Assembly: GCA_946480485.1 (NCBI GenBank)
Contig: CAMLJW010000119.1
Span: 1-12,209 of the forward strand
DNA: 12,209 bases
Reading direction: 5' to 3'
Source: an uncultured Streptomyces sp.
GTDB taxonomy: Bacteria; Actinomycetota; Actinomycetes; Streptomycetales; Streptomycetaceae
In this document: positions 7,044 through 12,209 of the stretch, one piece after another
How the letters are laid out: each line of letters starts with the position of its first letter
Position numbering within the stretch: the first letter of the stretch is position 1
Notes under the pieces: model-generated
What the model saw: only the letters and a program-made list of their open reading frames with translations
Told to the model about the DNA's origin: nothing
Databases searched by the model: none
Translations under genes and position numbers: made by a program

Positions 7044-7636
7044 CACGCACCCGCCTGCTCGTGGCCGGCATCGGCAACATCTTCCTTGCCGACGACGCTT
7101 TCGGCCCGGAGGTGGTCACCGCCCTGCGCAGACGGCCGCTGCCGCCAAAGGCACACGTCAGGGACTTCGGCATCCGCGGCATGGACCTCGCCTTCCAGTT
7201 GCTGGACGGCTACGAATCCGCCGTCTTCGTGGACGCCGCGCCCCGGGGCCACCGGCCCGGCACCCTCTCCCTCGTCGAGCCGGACATCCCGGATGCCACG
7301 GCCGCCGCTCGGGCCACGAGCGAAGCCCACGGCATGGACCCGGTGAAGGTGCTGGCGCTGGCCGCGCGCCTCAGTGACGGTGCTCTTCCGCGCATCGTCG
7401 TCCTGGCCTGCGAACCGCAGCTGCGGCTGCGGGGCGACGAGGAGGACGCCACCGTCGGCCTGAGCCCACCGGTGCGTGATGCCGTCGAGGGTGCCGTGTC
7501 CCTCCTGCACACGGTGGTCCCGCTGCTGCTGGCCGACCCCAGTGCCCCCCTGTCGTTCGGCCGGCCGGAGGATTCTCGCACCCGTCCCCCGGCCGGTCTT
7601 CCAGAAATCCCGGTCACCGCTCCCCAAGATCGGTAA
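7040..7636 (+). CDS. [NiFe]-hydrogenase maturation endopeptidase (HupD/HyaD/HoxM family)
   Basis: This protease removes the C-terminal peptide of the hydrogenase large subunit after nickel is inserted. The 198-residue protein starts LLVAGIGNIFLADDAFGPEVV, the family's opening motif. The three residues that sense nickel in this family are present: D19 (in ADDAFG, the Glu16/Asp position), D65 (FVDAAP) and H97 (EAHGMDP). The core ends near residue 160; the last 35-40 residues are Pro/Arg-rich and longer than in most members. The GTG start overlaps the hypX stop and has GAGGGAG upstream, and the first strand begins 5 residues later. Its place between hypX and hypB suggests it is dedicated to the one hydrogenase served by this operon. 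Which large subunit it cuts cannot be seen. HypB follows after 63 bp with nothing recognisable between. Confidence 0.92.
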   Translation: MTRTRLLVAGIGNIFLADDAFGPEVVTALRRRPLPPKAHVRDFGIRGMDLAFQLLDGYESAVFVDAAPRGHRPGTLSLVEPDIPDATAAARATSEAHGMDPVKVLALAARLSDGALPRIVVLACEPQLRLRGDEEDATVGLSPPVRDAVEGAVSLLHTVVPLLLADPSAPLSFGRPEDSRTRPPAGLPEIPVTAPQDR

Positions 7637-7699
7637 CGCCACTCCCGTCCTTACCTCGGCAGCTCGCCGCGCCCCGATCCCGAACAAGGAGCAAGCACG

Positions 7700-8410
7700 A
7701 TGTGCCGGTCCGTCGACGTCAAGCAGGCCGTCCTCGCGAAGAACGACGGGCGGGCCGCGGCCTTGCGCAGCACCCTGGACAGGCAGCAGGTGACCATGGT
7801 CAATCTGCTGTCGAGCCCGGGCAGCGGCAAGACGGAACTGCTCGGCCTTGTCCTGGCCCGGGCCGTGGAGAAATGCATTGCGGCGGCGGCGCTCACCGCC
7901 GACCTGGCCACCGAGAACGACGCACACCGACTGGCACGGTCGGGCGCGCCGGTGAAGCAGCTGCTGACCGGCGGCCTGTGTCACCTGGAGGCCGGGCAGG
8001 TACGCGGTCACCTGGACGGCTGGCTGCCACCGGACACCGCGCTGCTGTTCGTGGAGAACGTCGGCAACCTGGTCTGCCCGGCCGCGTACGACCTCGGTGA
8101 GACGCTGCGGATCGTACTCATGGCGGTGACCGAGGGCGAGGACAAACCGTTGAAGTACCCCACCGCCTTCGCTTCCGCCCATGTGGTGGTGGTCACCAAG
8201 ACCGACCTGGCCGAGGCCGCCGGTTTCGACGAGGGCGCCTTCGTCTCCCACGTCGAGCAGGTCAACCCGGGGGTGGACGTCCTGTGGACCAGCGCCCGCA
8301 GCGGTGCCGGGGTGGACGCCGTGCTGGAAAAGGTACTCGCCGTCCGGGCCGGAGCGCCCCGGCACCAACCTGCGCTGACGGGGCGGACACCCCACGATCC
8401 CGCGTCATGA
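7700..8410 (+). CDS. hypB: HypB, nickel-insertion GTPase for [NiFe]-hydrogenase
   Basis: HypB is a SIMIBI-class GTPase that, with HypA, hands nickel to the hydrogenase large subunit. The 236-residue protein has the P-loop SSPGSGKT (residues 38-45), ENVGNLVCP (119-127), a TKTD in place of the usual NKxD (166-169) and SARSGAG as the last nucleotide-binding loop. The G-domain metal site is intact: C94-H95 (LCHLEA) and C126. The N-terminus is reduced: only M-C-R remains where other HypB proteins carry CxxCGC and often a His-rich stretch that stores nickel. The start is clear, with AAGGAG 8 nt before ATG. The stop overlaps the hypF start by 4 nt (ATGA). No hypA lies next to it, which is unusual since hypA normally precedes hypB. 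Confidence 0.95.
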   Translation: MCRSVDVKQAVLAKNDGRAAALRSTLDRQQVTMVNLLSSPGSGKTELLGLVLARAVEKCIAAAALTADLATENDAHRLARSGAPVKQLLTGGLCHLEAGQVRGHLDGWLPPDTALLFVENVGNLVCPAAYDLGETLRIVLMAVTEGEDKPLKYPTAFASAHVVVVTKTDLAEAAGFDEGAFVSHVEQVNPGVDVLWTSARSGAGVDAVLEKVLAVRAGAPRHQPALTGRTPHDPAS

Positions 8411-10803
8411 CCGCACCCGGCCCCACGGTGGTACGGCGCCGGGTCAGCGTCCACGGAGTCGTGCAGGGCGTCGGCTTCCGGCCGTTCGTGCACCGGCTGG
8501 CCACCGAGCACGCGTTGACCGGTTTCGTCACCAACGGCCCCAGCGGCGTGCTGGTCGAGGTCGAAGGCCCGGCCGGGAGCGTCGAGCAGTTCTGCGACCG
8601 ACTCGCGCGCGAGCGGCCCCCGCTGGCGGTCGTCACCGGCATCCGGTCGACGGACGTGCCGCACACCGGGGCGATGGAGGGCTTCACCATCCGCCCCTCC
8701 GAACAGGGCGAAGGGCGCACCTTCCTGCCGCCGGACACCGCCACGTGCGACGCCTGCCTGCGGGAACTGGCGGACCCCGCCGACCGCCGCCACCGGCATC
8801 CGTTCATCACCTGCACCCACTGCGGTCCCCGCTTCACCATTGTCTCCGCGCTGCCGTACGACCGGGCGACCACCACCATGGACGCGTTCCCCATGTGCCC
8901 CGCCTGCGCGGCGGAGTACGGTGACCCCGCTGACCGGCGCTTCCACGCCCAGCCTGTCGCCTGCGCCGACTGCGGCCCCCGGCTCACGCTCGTCCCGGCG
9001 CCCGGCAGCGGAGTCCGGCCGGCTCTGGGCGCGGACGCGCTCGCCGGAGCGCGCCGCCTGCTCGCAGCGGGAAAGATCGTCGCCGTCAAGGGCCTCGGCG
9101 GCTACCACCTCGCGTGCGACGCGACCGACGCGACTGCCGTGGCCCGGCTGCGTGCCAGGAAGTGCCGCGGGGACAAGCCGTTCGCCGTGATGTGCGCAGA
9201 CCTGGCCGACGCGCGGGAGATCGCCGAGGTCGGCGACGGCGAGCGCGCCGCCCTCACCGACCTGCGGGCTCCCATCGTGCTCCTGCGCCCGCGCGGCGGG
9301 CACCGGCTCGCCCCCGGGGTGTGCCCGCGTAGCCCTCACATCGGCGTCATGCTTCCCTACACCCCGGTGCACACCCTGCTGTTCGGCCTGCGCGGTGACC
9401 CACCCGGGCCGCGCATGCTCGTCATGACCAGCGGAAACCGCGCCGGTGAGCCGATCGTCACCGACGACCGGGAAGCGCTGACCCGGCTCGACGGCCTGGC
9501 CGACGCCTGGCTGGCCCACGACCGCGTCATCCAGTCCCCCTGCGACGACTCCCTGCTGCGGGTGCGCCCCGACGGCACGGATCAGGTCCTGCGCCGTTCA
9601 CGCGGTTTCGTTCCCCGCCCGCTGCACCTGCCGGTCGCCGTCCGTCCGGCCCTCGCCGTGGGGGGCGACCTGAAGAACGCCCCATGCGTCGGGACGGGAC
9701 GGCAGGCCTGGTTCGGCCCGCACATCGGCGACCTGGGCGACCTGACCACCCTGGAGGCCCTGAGGCGCGCGGAGCGGCATCTGCGGCGCCTGACCGGCAT
9801 CCGGCCCTTGGTCGTGGCGGCCGACCGGCACCCGGGCTACCGCTCGGTGCGGTGGGCCCGTCAGCGTGCCGAGGGGCTGACGCTCCGCCCCGTGCAGCAC
9901 CATCACGCCCACATCGCCTCCGCCATGGCCGAACACGGGCTTGACGGCTCCGCGCCGGTGATCGGCGTCGCCTTCGACGGCACCGGCTTCGGCGACGACG
10001 GCACCGTCTGGGGCGGTGAGGTCCTCATCGCCGACTACGACGGGTTCCGCCGCTACGCGCACCTGGCCCCCGCCCTCCTACCCGGCGGGGACTCTGGCGT
10101 GGCCAATCCCTGCCGCCTGGCCCTCGCCCGGCTGCACGCCGCGGCACTGCCCTGGGACAGCGCGCTGCCCAGTGCCTCCGTATGCGAGCCAACCGAACTG
10201 TCCCTCCTGGCGCGGCAGTTGGCACGGCGGGTGGCGTGCGCCGAGACGTCGAGCATGGGCCGGCTGTTCGACGCCGTGTCCTCCCTGGCGGGCCTGTGCC
10301 ACCGCTCGGGCTACGAGGCACAGGCCGCCCTCGAACTGGAGGCGGCGGCCGCCCACGCCTGGCACGCCGACACCGCCGTCTACTCCTTCGGCATCCGCCG
10401 CGGCAACCGTCAGCGGGCGACAAAAGCGCCGGATGCCCTGCTGTTCGACCCCGCGCCGGTTCTGCGCGCGGTCGTCACGGACCTGAGGCACGGCACACCC
10501 CCGGCCGTGCTCGCCGCCCGCTTCCACCGTGGCGTCGCCGCTGCCGTCGCGCGCGTCTGCCGACGCGCACGCGAGGACACCGGCGTCGAGACAGTCGCCC
10601 TCACCGGTGGCGTGTTCGCCAACGCGCTGCTCGAGGACGCGTGCACGGCCCTGCTGGCCGCGGACGGCTTCACGGTGCTGCGGCACCAAGAGGTACCGCC
10701 GGGCGACGGAGGACTCGCCCTTGGCCAGCTCGTCGTGTCAGCGCGCGAGGGCCCACCTGAGTGGCAGTCAGCGGCCAACCGAAGAAACCGACACCCGGAG
10801 TGA
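8407..10803 (+). CDS. hypF: HypF carbamoyltransferase, cyanide-ligand synthesis
   Basis: HypF uses carbamoyl phosphate and ATP to carbamoylate the C-terminal Cys of HypE, which then forms the CN ligands of the active-site iron. The 798-residue protein has all four parts in order. The acylphosphatase domain is at about 10-100 ([16 protein letters not shown]). Two zinc-finger units follow, C114-x2-C117-x18-C136-x2-C139 and C164-x2-C167-x18-C186-x2-C189. A YrdC-like nucleotide domain is at about 210-390 ([33 protein letters not shown]). The Kae1-like domain is at about 410-780, with the metal site HHHAH (H498, H502), [24 protein letters not shown] near 732 and [11 protein letters not shown] with D767. 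Length is normal. The ATG at 8407 overlaps hypB, and hypC starts 3 nt after the stop, indicating translational coupling. Confidence 0.96.
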   Translation: MTAPGPTVVRRRVSVHGVVQGVGFRPFVHRLATEHALTGFVTNGPSGVLVEVEGPAGSVEQFCDRLARERPPLAVVTGIRSTDVPHTGAMEGFTIRPSEQGEGRTFLPPDTATCDACLRELADPADRRHRHPFITCTHCGPRFTIVSALPYDRATTTMDAFPMCPACAAEYGDPADRRFHAQPVACADCGPRLTLVPAPGSGVRPALGADALAGARRLLAAGKIVAVKGLGGYHLACDATDATAVARLRARKCRGDKPFAVMCADLADAREIAEVGDGERAALTDLRAPIVLLRPRGGHRLAPGVCPRSPHIGVMLPYTPVHTLLFGLRGDPPGPRMLVMTSGNRAGEPIVTDDREALTRLDGLADAWLAHDRVIQSPCDDSLLRVRPDGTDQVLRRSRGFVPRPLHLPVAVRPALAVGGDLKNAPCVGTGRQAWFGPHIGDLGDLTTLEALRRAERHLRRLTGIRPLVVAADRHPGYRSVRWARQRAEGLTLRPVQHHHAHIASAMAEHGLDGSAPVIGVAFDGTGFGDDGTVWGGEVLIADYDGFRRYAHLAPALLPGGDSGVANPCRLALARLHAAALPWDSALPSASVCEPTELSLLARQLARRVACAETSSMGRLFDAVSSLAGLCHRSGYEAQAALELEAAAAHAWHADTAVYSFGIRRGNRQRATKAPDALLFDPAPVLRAVVTDLRHGTPPAVLAARFHRGVAAAVARVCRRAREDTGVETVALTGGVFANALLEDACTALLAADGFTVLRHQEVPPGDGGLALGQLVVSAREGPPEWQSAANRRNRHPE

Positions 10804-10806
10804 CCC

Positions 10807-11181
10807 ATGTGTCTGGCAGTGCCCGGCAGAGTGACGGCCGTCGAGAAAGACGTCGAGATGAACACCGAGCCCCTCACCGGGCTGGTCGACTTCGGCGGCG
10901 TGCACAAACGCGTCTGCCTCGAGTACGTCCCCGACGTGCGGGTCGGCGAGTACGTCATCGTGCACGTCGGGTTCGCGCTCCAGCGCCTGGACGAGGAGTC
11001 CGCGCAGGCGTCGTTGCGGCTCTTCGAAGAACTCGGGTTGCTCGAGGAGGAGTTCGGCGACTCCTGGGACCGGGCGGCGGCGGAGGCCGGCCTGCCTGTG
11101 CCGGACCAGCCGCGGGAACCCGGCCCGGCCGCGCCGACCTCACATGCGCACCGCGGCGATGTCGAAGGAGGAGTCCGATGA
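10807..11181 (+). CDS. hypC: HypC/HupF-family chaperone, with long C-terminal tail
   Basis: HypC binds HypD and carries the Fe(CN)2CO group to the hydrogenase large-subunit precursor. The protein starts [13 protein letters not shown]2, exposed once Met is removed, is the residue that contacts the iron and the subunit. The OB-fold hallmarks [32 protein letters not shown] (stated here in parts: [22 protein letters not shown]) are followed by the short helix LDEESAQ. The usual protein ends at about 75-95 residues; this one has 124. The extra part is acidic ([14 protein letters not shown]) and then Pro/Ala-rich. The gene lies 3 nt after hypF, and its end overlaps the hypD start by 4 nt. The family also includes HybG and HupF paralogues, but as the only copy seen, and next to hypD, HypC is the best name. 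Confidence 0.95.
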   Translation: MCLAVPGRVTAVEKDVEMNTEPLTGLVDFGGVHKRVCLEYVPDVRVGEYVIVHVGFALQRLDEESAQASLRLFEELGLLEEEFGDSWDRAAAEAGLPVPDQPREPGPAAPTSHAHRGDVEGGVR

Positions 11182-12209
11182 AGTACCTCGACGAGTTCCA
11201 CAACCCCGAGCTGGCGCGGAGACTGCTCGACGAGATCCACGCCACGGTCACCCGGCCCTGGGCGCTGATGGAGGTCTGCGGCGGGCAGACCCACTCCATC
11301 ATCCGGCACGGCATCGACCAGCTCCTGCCCGACCAGGTCGAGCTGATCCACGGGCCGGGCTGCCCGGTCTGCGTCACACCGCTGGAGATGATCGACAAGG
11401 CACTGGAGATCGCCTCGCGGCCCGAGGTGACCTTCTGCTCCTTCGGGGACATGCTGCGGGTACCCGGCAGCGACCATGACCTGTTCCGGGTCAAGGGCGA
11501 AGGCGGCGACGTCCGCGTCGTCTACTCCCCCCTCGACGCACTCCAACTCGCCCGCAATCGCCCGGACCGCGAGGTCGTGTTCTTCGGCATCGGCTTCGAG
11601 ACGACCGCTCCGGCCAACGCGATGGCCGTGCACCAGGCCCGCCGCCTGGGCATCACGAACTTCAGCCTGCTGGTGTCCCACGTGCGGGTGCCGCCCGCGA
11701 TCGAGGCGATCATGACCGCGCCGTCCTGCCGCGTGCAGGGCTTCCTCGCCGCCGGGCACGTGTGCAGCGTGATGGGCACCGAGGAGTACCCGGACCTGGC
11801 CGAGCGGCATCGCGTGCCGATCGTGGTCACCGGCTTCGAACCGCTGGACATCCTGGAGGGCATCCGGCGCGCCGTCCACCAACTGGAGCGCGGCGAGCAC
11901 CAGGTGGAGAACGCCTATCCGCGCGCGGTACAGGACGCGGGCAACCCGGCCGCCCTGCGCATGATCGAGGAGGTGTTCGAGGTCACCGACCGCTCGTGGC
12001 GCGGTATCGGACGGATCCCCGACAGCGGCTGGCGGCTCACCCGAGCCTTCCGCGACCACGACGCGGAGCACCGCTTCGACGTCACCGGCATCCGCACCGA
12101 GGAATCCGGCGTCTGCCGCAGCGGCGAGGTCCTCCAGGGCCTGATCAAGCCGACCCGGTGCGAAGCGTTCGGAACCGTCTGCACCCCGCGCACCCCGCTG
12201 GGCGCCACG
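11178..12209 (+). CDS. hypD: HypD, Fe(CN)2CO scaffold protein (C-terminus outside window)
   Basis: HypD is the iron-sulphur scaffold on which the Fe(CN)2CO unit is assembled, in complex with HypC and receiving cyanide from HypE. The window holds 344 codons; the family has about 370-380, so only the last part is missing. It begins [20 protein letters not shown]. Conserved motifs are CGGQTH with C34, GPGCPVC with C62 and C65 (the redox and iron-binding cysteines), [14 protein letters not shown], and [13 protein letters not shown]. In the C-terminal part [16 protein letters not shown] and later Cys residues belong to the [4Fe-4S] cluster site. A strong GAAGGAGGAG site is 6 nt upstream of the ATG, which overlaps the hypC stop (ATGA). 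hypE is the expected next gene. Confidence 0.96.
   Translation, partial: MKYLDEFHNPELARRLLDEIHATVTRPWALMEVCGGQTHSIIRHGIDQLLPDQVELIHGPGCPVCVTPLEMIDKALEIASRPEVTFCSFGDMLRVPGSDHDLFRVKGEGGDVRVVYSPLDALQLARNRPDREVVFFGIGFETTAPANAMAVHQARRLGITNFSLLVSHVRVPPAIEAIMTAPSCRVQGFLAAGHVCSVMGTEEYPDLAERHRVPIVVTGFEPLDILEGIRRAVHQLERGEHQVENAYPRAVQDAGNPAALRMIEEVFEVTDRSWRGIGRIPDSGWRLTRAFRDHDAEHRFDVTGIRTEESGVCRSGEVLQGLIKPTRCEAFGTVCTPRTPLGAT

Noticed and set aside
5040..7046. A 668-codon open frame antisense to hypX
   Set aside because: It mirrors the hypX codon pattern on the other strand, is Arg/Gly/His-rich with no recognisable domain, and hypX is a clear two-domain family member.
8008..9519. A 503-codon open frame antisense to hypB/hypF
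   Set aside because: Long stop-free antisense frames are common in GC-rich genes. The sense strand encodes intact HypB and HypF.
10410..12071. A 553-codon open frame antisense to hypF, hypC and hypD
   Set aside because: It spans three well-identified plus-strand genes and has no ribosome-binding site or domain of its own.
1..12209. CRISPR array, tRNA or rRNA gene, insertion sequence or attachment site
   Set aside because: No regularly spaced repeats, cloverleaf or rRNA-like stretch, transposase or terminal inverted repeats were seen on either strand.

Overview
The window is high-GC DNA with strong G/C preference at third codon positions, frequent GTG/TTG starts and tight start/stop overlaps. 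With the close family resemblance of the genes, this points to an actinomycete, most likely Streptomyces or a near relative. The genus is an inference from sequence style; no search was run.

Left part (1-3610), all on the minus strand: the first 49 codons of a family-1 uracil-DNA glycosylase (ung); a lipoprotein peptide-type ABC solute-binding protein with no permease beside it; and a two-gene operon of short-chain dehydrogenases, a FabG-like reductase followed 17 nt later by a second SDR. Hairpins lie just after the SDR operon and in the ung/solute-binding-protein gap, and an AGCG..CGCT-type palindrome sits upstream of fabG.

Middle part (3611-5255): about 350 bp without an intact gene, a Trp-rich hypothetical protein (minus strand) with a Cys-x-Cys-His motif, then about 540 bp without an intact gene. 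Both gaps show coding-like codon bias that jumps between frames, which may mark decayed genes at a boundary. The second gap also contains a cluster of short direct and inverted repeats upstream of the next operon.

Right part (5256 to the window end), all on the plus strand: a compact [NiFe]-hydrogenase maturation operon in the order hypX, hydrogenase maturation endopeptidase, hypB, hypF, hypC, hypD. hypD runs off the window edge. Most junctions overlap by 4 nt or are 3 nt apart. HypF, HypC and HypD (with HypE, not in the window) build the Fe(CN)2CO group. HypX supplies CO from formyl-tetrahydrofolate and is typical of hydrogenases made or working in air. HypB delivers nickel, and the endopeptidase trims the large subunit. 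No hydrogenase structural genes, hypA or hypE lie in the window; they are expected downstream. I found no wholly new system. The most distinctive features are the aerobic (HypX-led) maturation operon, its HypB without the N-terminal Cys/His nickel-binding region, and the possible gene relics at its left flank.
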